A stretch of DNA of 24,460 nucleotides from Paracoccaceae bacterium (GTDB taxonomy: Bacteria > Pseudomonadota > Alphaproteobacteria > Rhodobacterales > Rhodobacteraceae). Below the pieces are notes generated by a model that saw only the letters and a program-made list of their open reading frames with translations, searched no databases and had not been told where the DNA came from. The stretch's first letter is position 1. Every line of letters starts with the position of its first letter. The DNA lies in assembly GCA_002683355.1 (NCBI GenBank), contig NYTF01000057.1, positions 12,650-37,109 of the forward strand. The letters are read 5' to 3'. The translations under genes were made by a program, and so were the position numbers. This document shows positions 14,063-22,131 of the stretch, piece by piece.

Positions 14063-15799
14063 TCAGCCCAAAAGAGCATTAACAAAAATTCGAGGAATTT
14101 TTAACCAACTACGTTTATACTCAAACTTCGTTAAAAGTAATCCAATTTTGTCCTGACGCTTATTTGAAATAAACCACGGTGGTTTGGGCAACATAGAAAA
14201 CTGTCCAGAAAGTAAACCTCTAGGAAACGGTCTCCAAGGGGCTTTTACAATAGAGCGCTGGGTATTACTTAACATTAATGTATTATGGACAGTGCCAATA
14301 CCGCTTTGAATATCTTCTAAGGTGTGTCCAGGAAAGGCACCCCAAGGACATTGGGATAATAAAAATCCCAAGGCTGACCAACCATTTATAGATATAGTTC
14401 CATATCTCAATTCTTGAATAATCTTTTCAAAATTCTCTGCTCCAATCTTACGGATCGTGCGTGGGTGAATAATAATATTTGCTCCAAGTGTTCCATATAA
14501 TTTTTCATTTGAGTACGCGATTGCTTTTTTTAGATAACGAGTGGGATCTTCCTGTTCAATTTCATACAAACTCAGAGCTGGCGCAAACACTTCATTTAAC
14601 TCATGCCAATCATTTGATTCACTTTTTAAATCGTTAATTAAACACGCATCCATAGAGCCCTTATTTATTGGTGTTAGCTCATAACTATTGTCTCTAAATT
14701 CTTTAAGTCGTTCCTTTGACCCCGGATAATAATCAACTCTATTTGTTTTTTGCAGAATTCCCTTTAATGAATTCAGCAACTTTGTTTTGCACTCCCATTT
14801 TTTTGGTAAAATTAATATCTGACATGCTATGCAATTATACCCAGCATTATGCATCTTTTGGGTGGCTATATTATCCGCTTGATATTGAATATCAGCTTTA
14901 GACCATGGACCTGGAACAACAATAGTTGGGCATACAGCTCCCAACTCGGACGTAATTCTTTTTGAATTTATTATAGGATTTTCTTTTTTTTCCTTCACGT
15001 TTATCTTTTCATGGCCCCAAACAATTTTATTATGGGTTTTTGAAGATCCAGTAATATGAATTTCGTCTATGAGTTTGTGTTGTGTTAAATATTGCCCAAT
15101 CTTACCATCACCTTTAGTAATTTGCAGTACTCCAATTGAGATTAGCGGATCCAAAACAAAGTTTAAGTGCTCAAATAAATAATCATTTACTGGGTTTAAC
15201 TTTAACAAAACAACTTGGTTTTCCAAAAATAACTTTTGAAAACAATCTAAAGGCGCAATTGATGATATATTCCCGGCTCCAAGAACAAGTGCCACCTTTC
15301 CCTTTCTTCCACTAATTGGAGTTTTAAGATGCTTTGCTACGTAATTATTCAAGTTATTCCTATTAACTTCAGGCTGCATCCAAACCTCAGCAGTTACACC
15401 AGACAAAATGAGTCTATCCCATATCGATGAGGGCACTACATTTACAGATAACTGTCCATTATCCAATTCTCGGGTTTTTAAATTTATTATAGAATTATTA
15501 TTTTTAAGATCAGTAAAAGTTTTTATAAAAGCATTACAGGCTGACATTAAAGCATATGGTCCAGACATCCATTCTTCTCCAATTAAGGGGTCAGATGCTA
15601 AAATTCCTTTATGTTTTGCAGCCAAGGAAACCCAATCTTTTGAAATATGCATAAGATTTTTTTTTATTTTTTCGAAAATTTCAATGTGGTTATCAGAAGA
15701 AGTTTTTGCCCATATATGCTTTTGTTCATCCAGAACAATTAACATATTTTTTAATCTTAAAATATCATCATCATTAACCTGATTTTTTCCAATAGACAT
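14063..15799 (-). CDS. Divergent long aldehyde dehydrogenase-superfamily protein
   Basis: 578 residues, longer than a usual 480-500-residue ALDH because of an N-terminal helical region and a C-terminal extension of some 70 residues after about 510. Core ALDH elements are recognisable: a nucleotide-binding 'LVLGAGNISS' (about 172-180), 'IHITGSS' (about 247-253), a general-base Glu285 in SELGAVCP, and the catalytic Cys323 in 'HNAGYNCIACQ'. A second cysteine, Cys326, follows. NAD(P)-dependent oxidation of an aldehyde, or reduction of an acyl donor, is predicted; the substrate is unknown. The tail 'KAPWRPFPRGLLSGQ' is not part of the standard fold. A GAGGAA ribosome-binding site precedes the ATG. 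It converges with the tryptophan dioxygenase gene 40 bp away, so a functional link is uncertain. Confidence 0.8.
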   Translation of the reverse strand: MSIGKNQVNDDDILRLKNMLIVLDEQKHIWAKTSSDNHIEIFEKIKKNLMHISKDWVSLAAKHKGILASDPLIGEEWMSGPYALMSACNAFIKTFTDLKNNNSIINLKTRELDNGQLSVNVVPSSIWDRLILSGVTAEVWMQPEVNRNNLNNYVAKHLKTPISGRKGKVALVLGAGNISSIAPLDCFQKLFLENQVVLLKLNPVNDYLFEHLNFVLDPLISIGVLQITKGDGKIGQYLTQHKLIDEIHITGSSKTHNKIVWGHEKINVKEKKENPIINSKRITSELGAVCPTIVVPGPWSKADIQYQADNIATQKMHNAGYNCIACQILILPKKWECKTKLLNSLKGILQKTNRVDYYPGSKERLKEFRDNSYELTPINKGSMDACLINDLKSESNDWHELNEVFAPALSLYEIEQEDPTRYLKKAIAYSNEKLYGTLGANIIIHPRTIRKIGAENFEKIIQELRYGTISINGWSALGFLLSQCPWGAFPGHTLEDIQSGIGTVHNTLMLSNTQRSIVKAPWRPFPRGLLSGQFSMLPKPPWFISNKRQDKIGLLLTKFEYKRSWLKIPRIFVNALLG

Positions 15800-15970
15800 T
15801 CTTATTCCTCAGGTTAAATTTAAACTCATGAAAACTAGCATCAATCAATTTCGAAATTAAAACAAGTGCTCTCAAACTTTTTTGAATATTAAGTAAAAAA
15901 CTTGTTGATTAATTTTATTTTTTTGGTAGTGGAGGTCAAGATTAGACAGTTCATCAAAAGGTAATTGAGC

Positions 15971-17452
15971 ATGGCTAAAAAGGCTAGATTCAACAAAGCT
16001 TTAGACCGCGATCTTAAAAGTAGAGTAGCGCTCGAGCAAGCTGGAGCCGTTACAAGGCAACAATTTATAGCACCCTCATTAGGCCTCGCATTCATCTTGA
16101 TTGTGGGATTAATTACAAGTTTATTTTTAGGCTGGAATTCTCAGAACGTTATCATAATTGCAGCAGCAGCCATTGGAGCCTATATGGCTTTAAATATTGG
16201 CGCAAATGACGTTGCAAATAATGTAGGCCCTGCAGTGGGAGCAAATGCACTAACCATGGTTGGTGCTCTTATCATTGCCGCCATTTTTGAAAGTGCTGGC
16301 GCATTACTTGCGGGTGGAGATGTTGTAGGAACGATATCAAAAGGTATTATTGATCCAAGTTTTGTTTCAGATCCAAAAATATTTATTTGGGCAATGTTTG
16401 CTGCATTATTGTCTGCCGCAATCTGGGTTAACTTAGCCACATGGATTGGTGCGCCAGTCTCTACAACCCACTCAATTGTGGGTGGTGTGATGGGCGCTGG
16501 GATAGCTGCGGCAGGTATTGCAGCAGTAAATTGGCCCAAAATGAGTCAGATTGCTGCGAGCTGGGTAATATCTCCAGTTCTTGGGGGTTTAATTGCGGCT
16601 TTATTTCTCTGGTTTATAAAATCCCAAGTTTCGGACAAGCAGAATAAAATAAGTGCCGCACGAAGATGGGTCCCCTTGCTTATTGCTATAATGGCTGGTG
16701 CCTTTGCTACTTATTTATCCGTCAAAGGCTTAAAGAAAATTGTCAAAATTGATCTAGAAACAGCCTTATTTATTGGTGCTGTTACACTTGCTTTATTCTA
16801 TTTAATAACTAGACCATTAATTCGTAAACAATCTGAAGGTATGGAAAATACCAAAAAATCTGTAAGAAGTTTATTCAAGATTCCATTAGTTTTTGCAGCA
16901 GCTTTATTATCCTTTGCACATGGTGCAAACGATGTCGCAAATGCAGTAGGCCCACTAGCTGCCATTGTTCATACAGCTCAAGCTGGAGAGGTTATTGCCA
17001 AGGTCTCTATACCAATTTGGGTTATGGTAATTGGCGCATTTGGTCTTTCATTTGGCTTATTACTGTTTGGCCCAAAGTTAATCCGGATGGTGGGTGAACA
17101 AATTACTAAACTTAACCCTTTAAGAGCATATTGTGTGGCTTTATCAGCAGCTATTACAGTTATAATAGCATCATGGTTAGCATTGCCAGTGAGCTCTACT
17201 CATATAGCTATTGGTGCAGTTTTTGGAGTTGGTTTTTTTCGAGAGTTTCACTGGCGAATAACCTCAAGTAAAAAAGAACTAGCAGCATTGAAAGAAAAAG
17301 AATTAGCGAAAGCTGGTTCAAAGAAACGAGTACATAGAAAGCTTGTAAGGCGGTCTCATTTTCTTACTATAATTGCAGCATGGATTATTACTGTTCCAGC
17401 TGCTGCATTATTATCTGGACTTTTATTTTTGGCTCTCAACAATCTTACTTAA
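15971..17452 (+). CDS. PiT-family inorganic phosphate transporter
   Basis: Low-affinity phosphate (metal-phosphate) symporter of the inner membrane, 493 residues. Two copies of the PiT signature are present: GANDVANNVGP at 77-87 and GANDVANAVGP at 318-328. The paired PVSTTH/PVSSTH motifs and about ten or more hydrophobic segments are also seen. The open frame begins at a TTG two codons earlier (15965), but an AAAAGG ribosome-binding site at 15956-15961 is three bases from the TTG and nine from the ATG, so the ATG at 15971 is used. No PhoU-like partner or recognisable Pho box is nearby. It is divergent from the ALDH-like gene. Confidence 0.93.
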   Translation: MAKKARFNKALDRDLKSRVALEQAGAVTRQQFIAPSLGLAFILIVGLITSLFLGWNSQNVIIIAAAAIGAYMALNIGANDVANNVGPAVGANALTMVGALIIAAIFESAGALLAGGDVVGTISKGIIDPSFVSDPKIFIWAMFAALLSAAIWVNLATWIGAPVSTTHSIVGGVMGAGIAAAGIAAVNWPKMSQIAASWVISPVLGGLIAALFLWFIKSQVSDKQNKISAARRWVPLLIAIMAGAFATYLSVKGLKKIVKIDLETALFIGAVTLALFYLITRPLIRKQSEGMENTKKSVRSLFKIPLVFAAALLSFAHGANDVANAVGPLAAIVHTAQAGEVIAKVSIPIWVMVIGAFGLSFGLLLFGPKLIRMVGEQITKLNPLRAYCVALSAAITVIIASWLALPVSSTHIAIGAVFGVGFFREFHWRITSSKKELAALKEKELAKAGSKKRVHRKLVRRSHFLTIIAAWIITVPAAALLSGLLFLALNNLT

Positions 17453-17478
17453 TTAAGGATGGGTTACCGATTGTGAGG

Positions 17479-17484
17479 TATAAT
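17479..17484 (+). promoter_or_regulatory. Candidate -10 box for the MFS exporter gene
   Basis: A perfect TATAAT lies in the short gap after the phosphate transporter gene, about 70 bases before the MFS start. No -35 box is recognisable at the right distance, so the evidence is weak. Confidence 0.3.
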
Positions 17485-17553
17485 ATTAGCTGTTAATCAA
17501 CTAATCAAATACGATAATTTAATTTGCTTTGCAGTTCATTAGGACCACTCAAA

Positions 17554-18753
17554 ATGAGAAAAAATCGTCTACCTTATTGGGAATTCATTGTATTAGTCTC
17601 GATAATGTTTGGAATGATCGCATTTGGTACAGATACAATGCTACCAGCGTTTCCTAAGATTGCTGACGATTTAGAGTTATTAAATGTAAATCAAGCACAA
17701 TTAATTATTTCCAGTTTCATTCTTGGGACTGGCATTGGTCAATTAATTTCTGGTCCAATCTCAGATACTTTTGGAAGAAAGCCAATTATAACTATTGGGC
17801 TGGTTATCTTTATAATTTCTTGTGTCGTCGCGTATTATGCAAAATCATTAGAAATGATGCTTTTCGCTAGATTTGTCCAAGGCTTAGGAGTTTCTGCACC
17901 ACGAACAGTCACAATGGCTCTTATTCGAGATTTGTATTCAGGACGAAAAATGGCACAAGTCATGTCTTTAGCGATGGCGATATTCGTATTAGTGCCTGCC
18001 CTAGCACCATCACTTGGACAGGTATTATTTATAAAATTTGGTTGGCGATCCATATATATTGCTTTCATTATTTTTGCTCTACTAGGTCTGATCTGGTTGA
18101 ATCTTCGACAACCAGAAACTTTGTTAACTTCAGAGAGAAAAAAACTAAAGCTAACTGAGTATTTTGAGGCGTTTAAGTTAGTCATTCTGAATGGGTCAGT
18201 TGTTAAATATACACTAACCTTGGCTTTGGGCTTTGGCGCTCTTTTTGGTTATTTAAATTCAGCTCAACAGATTTTTGTTGATACATTCTCAGCGGGCATG
18301 AAATTTCCAATTTATTTTGCAGTTATCTCAATACTTGCAGCACCAGCAAGTTTTATAAATGCTTCTTTAGTCATGAAATATGGAATGCGGTTACTTGCAA
18401 CAATTGGTTTCGCTTTGCAAATTATTTTTGCTATTAGTATCCTAATTATTCTGAACACATCCATATTTTCAAATCAATTATATTTAACAATTTTTGTTAT
18501 ATGGTCCACATTCGCTTTTTTCTTGAAAGGTTTGTATTTTGGCAATCTTAATGCATTGGCTATGGAGCCAATGGGTAAAATAGCTGGTATGGCCTCAGCT
18601 ATTATTGGGGCATCTGCGACAATGGTTGGCATATTGATTGCTGTCTTTATTGGATTAGCTTTTGATGGCACAGCAACACCTGTATTATTAGGCTATATCA
18701 TCTGCTCAGCTCTAGCGCTATTATTGATGCTATCACAAAAAAAATCAAATTAA
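17554..18753 (+). CDS. MFS multidrug exporter, Bcr/CflA type
   Basis: Inner-membrane proton antiporter of the major facilitator superfamily, 399 residues with about twelve hydrophobic segments. 'GTDTMLPAFPKIADDL' in the first helix-loop region and the motif-A loop 'GPISDTFGRKPI' match Bcr/CflA drug exporters. The motif-C-like part, near 'MAIFVLVPALAPSLGQ', is also present. The open frame starts at a TTG ten codons earlier (17524), but an AGGA nine bases before the ATG at 17554 and the family N-terminus favour the ATG. Its substrate could be an antibiotic or a metabolite. It follows the phosphate transporter by about 100 bp and converges with the glutathione transferase gene. Confidence 0.9.
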   Translation: MRKNRLPYWEFIVLVSIMFGMIAFGTDTMLPAFPKIADDLELLNVNQAQLIISSFILGTGIGQLISGPISDTFGRKPIITIGLVIFIISCVVAYYAKSLEMMLFARFVQGLGVSAPRTVTMALIRDLYSGRKMAQVMSLAMAIFVLVPALAPSLGQVLFIKFGWRSIYIAFIIFALLGLIWLNLRQPETLLTSERKKLKLTEYFEAFKLVILNGSVVKYTLTLALGFGALFGYLNSAQQIFVDTFSAGMKFPIYFAVISILAAPASFINASLVMKYGMRLLATIGFALQIIFAISILIILNTSIFSNQLYLTIFVIWSTFAFFLKGLYFGNLNALAMEPMGKIAGMASAIIGASATMVGILIAVFIGLAFDGTATPVLLGYIICSALALLLMLSQKKSN

Positions 18754-18795
18754 TGTGTATGTACTCAATTCAATCGTGATACGTAAATTAATAAG

Positions 18796-19656
18796 CTATT
18801 TTATTTTATCTTGGGTTTTGTTTTCAAAATCACTTGCATCGTGCCGCTCATGTAATTGCATTTCCAACCTACCAGATGTTTTATTTACCATCCGTCCTCT
18901 TTTCACAGCTGGTCTTGCATTAATCACAGAAGCCCAGCGGCAGACGTGCGTGTATGAAGATACATCTAAGAATTTAGACGAATTATATTGTCTACCCAAA
19001 ACTAACTGACCATACCATGCCCATATTGCAATATCAGCGATGTTGTAATCTTCACCGCATATAAAATCTCTCTCGCTCAAATTACGATTTAGCACATCTA
19101 ATTGGCGCTTAACTTCCATGGCATATCGGTTGATGGGATATTCAAATTTCTCTGGCGCATAAGCATAAAAATGCCCAAACCCACCACCAAGATATGGAGC
19201 ACTAGACATTTGCCAAAATAGCCAAGAGAGCATTTCAGCCCGACCTTCTGAGGTTTTTGGCATAAGTGCATCGAATTTTTCTGCCAGATATAACATGATT
19301 GCTCCAGATTCAAAAATTCTGATAGGTGATCCTGAACTATGGTCTGCAAAAGTAGGGATTTTTGAGTTTGGATTAAGCTCAACAAAGCCACTTCCAAATT
19401 GGTTACCGTCAATTTTAACCAACCAAGCATCATATTCTGCACCCTCAAAACCTAACATAAGAAGTTCTTCAAGCATTACAGTGATTTTTACTCCATTTGG
19501 TGTGGCTAATGAATATAACTGGAGTGGATGTTTTCCTACAGGTAGTTTTTTTTCATGCGTAGGGCCCGCTGTTGGTCGATTAGTTTTGGAAAAGGTACCC
19601 CCACTTTCCTGATCCCATTTCCAAACTTCTGGTGGGATATATGCATTCTTACTCAT
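18796..19656 (-). CDS. yghU: Glutathione S-transferase family protein, YghU type
   Basis: 286 residues, closely matching the E. coli YghU sequence I remember over the whole length. The N-terminal extension has NRPTAGPTHEK (about 26-36) and 'LPVGKHPLQLYSLATPNG'. The glutathione-site elements TPN (52-54) and FES (about 115-117) are present, as is the C-terminal 'LHERHDASDFE'. YghU/Nu-class enzymes bind two glutathiones or glutathione disulfide and show disulfide-bond reductase and peroxidase activity, so a thiol-redox role in the cytoplasm is likely. It converges with the MFS gene 42 bp away; no clear terminator lies between them. Confidence 0.94.
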   Translation of the reverse strand: MSKNAYIPPEVWKWDQESGGTFSKTNRPTAGPTHEKKLPVGKHPLQLYSLATPNGVKITVMLEELLMLGFEGAEYDAWLVKIDGNQFGSGFVELNPNSKIPTFADHSSGSPIRIFESGAIMLYLAEKFDALMPKTSEGRAEMLSWLFWQMSSAPYLGGGFGHFYAYAPEKFEYPINRYAMEVKRQLDVLNRNLSERDFICGEDYNIADIAIWAWYGQLVLGRQYNSSKFLDVSSYTHVCRWASVINARPAVKRGRMVNKTSGRLEMQLHERHDASDFENKTQDKIK

Positions 19657-19817
19657 GTTTGATCAGCCTTTTCGAAAATACGATAATTTATATTCTATTC
19701 TTCAAAAAAATACATGCAATGACTAGAGTTAAAATATCCTTGATTTTTTTAAGAAAATAGGTGACGATAAATTATAAAAATAATCTGGCAAAAAGTCAGA
19801 ACGCAGATGAGGCATAT

Positions 19818-19979
19818 ATGGTTATCCTAGAAACTATTTATTTCCGTTTCACGGAAATATCTATTTCGTTGTTAATTTCAATCGCTCTTTTTTATGTAAT
19901 CACAATAGCTTTGGACAAGCAAAACGCTCATATTGAGAGCTTTAACTTGTCTGAAACTTACATAATTGATGAAAATTAA
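19818..19979 (+). CDS. Small predicted single-pass membrane protein
   Basis: 53 residues if started at the ATG at 19818, which has a GAGG five bases upstream. A GTG 19 codons earlier (19761) keeps the frame open but has no good ribosome-binding site. The protein has a short N-terminus, one hydrophobic segment at about 15-32 (ISLLISIALFYVITIAL), then a polar, acidic C-terminus. A perfect hairpin lies within its 5' part. I do not recognise the family. It could be a real small membrane gene or chance; the ribosome-binding site and membrane segment favour real. Confidence 0.45.
   Translation: MVILETIYFRFTEISISLLISIALFYVITIALDKQNAHIESFNLSETYIIDEN
19839..19859. repeat. Perfect 9-bp inverted repeat, hairpin in the small membrane gene
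   Basis: TATTTCCGT and ACGGAAATA flank a TTC loop, a 9-bp stem beginning 21 bases after the proposed start codon. There is no following T-run. It could be a protein-binding site for the divergent yghU promoter region or an mRNA structure early in the small gene. Confidence 0.5.
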
Positions 19980-20029
19980 CATTAAATCGTAAGTCCGTTT
20001 TTGGACTAAAAGTAAAAGAAAACTGTTTT

Positions 20030-20051
20030 AAAAGGGTTAGTTAACCTTTTT
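20030..20051 (+). terminator. Possible intrinsic terminator after the small membrane gene
   Basis: On the plus strand AAAAGGGTTA and TAACCTTTTT pair around a tiny GT loop (one G-U pair), followed by a short T-rich end. It overlaps the stop codon of the converging SDR gene. The U-tract is short, so confidence is modest. Confidence 0.35.
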
Positions 20052-20873
20052 ATCGTCTACTATTTGCATAATCGCCTTGCCACTTTCACCAAGATCAATA
20101 GCTGAAAATGGCCCTCCATGATAAATTTGACCTACGTCATTCTTAGTAATCTTTTCAGATTTTTCAAAGATCGCATCAGCAAATATCTCTGCGTTATCTT
20201 TTGGCCGATAACCTAAATGACTTGCTTCACTATTATCAACAGGATTGCGATCATTATTGGAGACACCATAAATAACACTGAACCCCGTAGTGGGGGTATC
20301 AATAGATCGTTTTACGAGCAAGATTAAGTCATCATAACTCAACCAACTACCTAAGGCACGACTGCTTGTTACTTTTGCACAGGACAAAATACGCAAACAA
20401 ACTGCTTCGATCTGTTTTTTATCCCAGTACAAACTGGCAAGATCCTCCGCAAAACACTTAGCTAATCCATAAAATGTGTCTGGTTTATGAGGAACATTTA
20501 CACCAATTTGCTGATTTTTAGGATACATACCTACAGCATGGATAGAGCTAGCATAAATAACTCTATCTACCTTATTACGAGCGGCAGCCTCCCACACATT
20601 GTAAGAGCCAATGATATTTGAATTTAATATGTTATCAAATGAATCTTCATCACTAAGAGCTCCAAAATGAATTATCATGTTGGCGCCATCCATTATCGCA
20701 TTTACCTCATCAAAATTTGCCAAATCTCCCTTTACATATCGCTCACCACTATAGGTACTACCAATGTCATCAGATAAATCTGTTGAAATTAACTCATCGC
20801 ACATTTGGGATAATGGTTCTCGCAAATAAGAACCCAAACGCCCAGCAGCCCCAGTTAAAACAAGCTTTTTCAT
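20037..20873 (-). CDS. NAD-dependent SDR, uronate dehydrogenase-like
   Basis: 278 residues. The open frame reaches 20942, but the ATG at 20873 has an AGGAGA seven bases upstream and gives the standard Rossmann start MKKLVLTGAAGRLGSYL (G8, G11, G14). The catalytic Ser110 and Y135-x3-K139 (YGLAK) are present. 'NIIGSYNVWEAAARN', 'SSIHAVGMYPK' and 'LGYRPKDNAEIFADAI' strongly resemble Agrobacterium uronate dehydrogenase as I remember it, which oxidises galacturonate or glucuronate to the aldaro-lactone with NAD+. In this operon with hydantoinase and an amine oxidase, the true substrate may be another cyclic hydroxy compound. The corrected start leaves a 34-bp gap to the FAD oxidase gene instead of an overlap. 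Confidence 0.85.
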   Translation of the reverse strand: MKKLVLTGAAGRLGSYLREPLSQMCDELISTDLSDDIGSTYSGERYVKGDLANFDEVNAIMDGANMIIHFGALSDEDSFDNILNSNIIGSYNVWEAAARNKVDRVIYASSIHAVGMYPKNQQIGVNVPHKPDTFYGLAKCFAEDLASLYWDKKQIEAVCLRILSCAKVTSSRALGSWLSYDDLILLVKRSIDTPTTGFSVIYGVSNNDRNPVDNSEASHLGYRPKDNAEIFADAIFEKSEKITKNDVGQIYHGGPFSAIDLGESGKAIMQIVDDKKVN

Positions 20874-20907
20874 ATTAATTTCTCCTATCACATTTTTCTG
20901 TAAATAC

Positions 20908-22128
20908 TTAAATAATTGCCTCTTCCAAAAATGGTGTCCCATTTAATATCCGGTCGTAACCAAAAGGTGATAAATCAAGACTTTGATATTTTCCATAAAT
21001 CAATAACTCTGACATTCCACGGCCCATGGCTGGAGCCTGCTGTAATCCATGTCCAGAAAATCCATTAATAAACATGAAGTTACTGATACTAGGGTGAGGT
21101 CCTATAATCGCGTTTTGATCAAGTGTATTATAAGCATAATGTCCAGCCCATTCAGATTTCACCTTGATCGCTTCAAAAGCTGGAATTCGATTTGCAATTT
21201 TTGGCCAAACATAATCTTCCCATAGATCTTCCTCAAAAGAAAAATCATCGAAATTTACTGGATCATCAATAAAGCCTTTACTACCTGCTAGGTAGGTATC
21301 TGGCCCATCTTGTCGGACATGAATTCCTGAAGGATCAATAGTTAGGGGTAGATCGACTTCTAGAGGGCATTCTGCTGAAAAAACCCACGTGTAACGTTTT
21401 CGTGGCTCCACTGGTATTTTTATATTAAGCATTTCTGAGATTTTTGAAGCACGCGGTCCAGCCGCATTTACTACCACTCCACAATTGATTACCTCACCTG
21501 ACTTTAATACTATCTCTTCTACTCTATTACCATTAGAATTTTGATTTATTCCGGTAACTTCATTTGAAATATACTCAACACCGTTATCTATTGATGAGCG
21601 TCGCAACCAATCAAAAACTGTTCCACCATCCCAGTAACCTTCATCAACTTTATTTATACTACCTAGAAAGATATCAGAAACATTATAAAATGGATATTTA
21701 CTCTTAATTTCATCGGGATTCATTAATATGGTACTTGCACCTGCCTTTAACTGTGTTTTCTGAATAGTGCGTAATGATTTAGCTTTATCTTTAGTATCTG
21801 CCAAATACATATATCCATAATTTTGAATACCCAATTTGGGAACCCTGTCATCTTCCAGATTCTCTTGAAAATTTTTAATAAATTGTGCTGTGTATTGTGA
21901 AATTCTTATATTTAGCTCACGACTAAACTGCTGTCGAATACATGAATTAGTTCGCGCTGTAGAACTAAATTGATAAGTAGGATCTCTCTCTACGACCAAA
22001 ATTGATCCACCAAAGTTTTTATTCTTTGATAGAAACCATGATGTTGCTGAACCCATAATAGCTCCACCGATAATTACAATATCATAGCTTTTCTTTTGAG
22101 GTGTTTTTTGGAATGCTTTGGAAACCAA
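20908..22128 (-). CDS. FAD-dependent oxidoreductase, DAO/sarcosine oxidase-like, TTG start
   Basis: 406-residue flavoprotein of the D-amino-acid oxidase (DAO) superfamily, near the FOXRED1/sarcosine-oxidase-beta group. The FAD dinucleotide motif 'DIVIIGGAIMGSATSWFL' lies at 16-33 (GGAIMG, with Ala at the third position, as in many relatives). 'VVERDPTYQFSSTARTNSCIRQQFS' follows, and the C-terminal FAD segment is 'FINGFSGHGLQQAPAMGRG'. It should oxidise a C-N bond of a secondary amine or amino acid. The start is TTG at 22126-22128, three bases after the hydantoinase B stop, behind a GAGGAG nine bases upstream. No ATG precedes the FAD motif. Coupled expression with hyuB is likely. Confidence 0.9.
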   Translation of the reverse strand: MVSKAFQKTPQKKSYDIVIIGGAIMGSATSWFLSKNKNFGGSILVVERDPTYQFSSTARTNSCIRQQFSRELNIRISQYTAQFIKNFQENLEDDRVPKLGIQNYGYMYLADTKDKAKSLRTIQKTQLKAGASTILMNPDEIKSKYPFYNVSDIFLGSINKVDEGYWDGGTVFDWLRRSSIDNGVEYISNEVTGINQNSNGNRVEEIVLKSGEVINCGVVVNAAGPRASKISEMLNIKIPVEPRKRYTWVFSAECPLEVDLPLTIDPSGIHVRQDGPDTYLAGSKGFIDDPVNFDDFSFEEDLWEDYVWPKIANRIPAFEAIKVKSEWAGHYAYNTLDQNAIIGPHPSISNFMFINGFSGHGLQQAPAMGRGMSELLIYGKYQSLDLSPFGYDRILNGTPFLEEAII

Positions 22129-22131
22129 TTT

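Noticed and set aside
15408..15782. 124-codon plus-strand open frame antisense to the ALDH-like gene
   Set aside because: Shadow of the real minus-strand gene, which has ALDH motifs throughout; the antisense product has no recognisable features.
15800..15970. Possible Pho box or terminator in the ALDH-phosphate transporter spacer; AACAAG/CTTGTT inverted repeat at 15861-15866 and 15901-15906
   Set aside because: No CTGTCAT-like repeats are visible, and the inverted repeat is short and far apart; I see nothing convincing in this AT-rich divergent spacer.
16180..16539. 119-codon minus-strand open frame inside the phosphate transporter
   Set aside because: Antisense shadow; its Ala/Pro-rich translation is the mirror of the transporter's Gly/Ala-rich membrane segments.
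17835..18185. 116-codon minus-strand frame inside the MFS gene
   Set aside because: Antisense shadow of a well-supported membrane protein.
17507..19690. 15-bp identical sequence AAATACGATAATTTA at 17507-17521 and 19676-19690, upstream of the MFS and yghU genes
   Set aside because: In 24 kb of AT-rich DNA about one such match is expected by chance, and orientation relative to the genes differs.
20874..20942. 23-codon N-terminal extension of the SDR
   Set aside because: The AGGAGA-preceded ATG at 20873 gives the usual Rossmann start; the extension would overlap the FAD oxidase gene.
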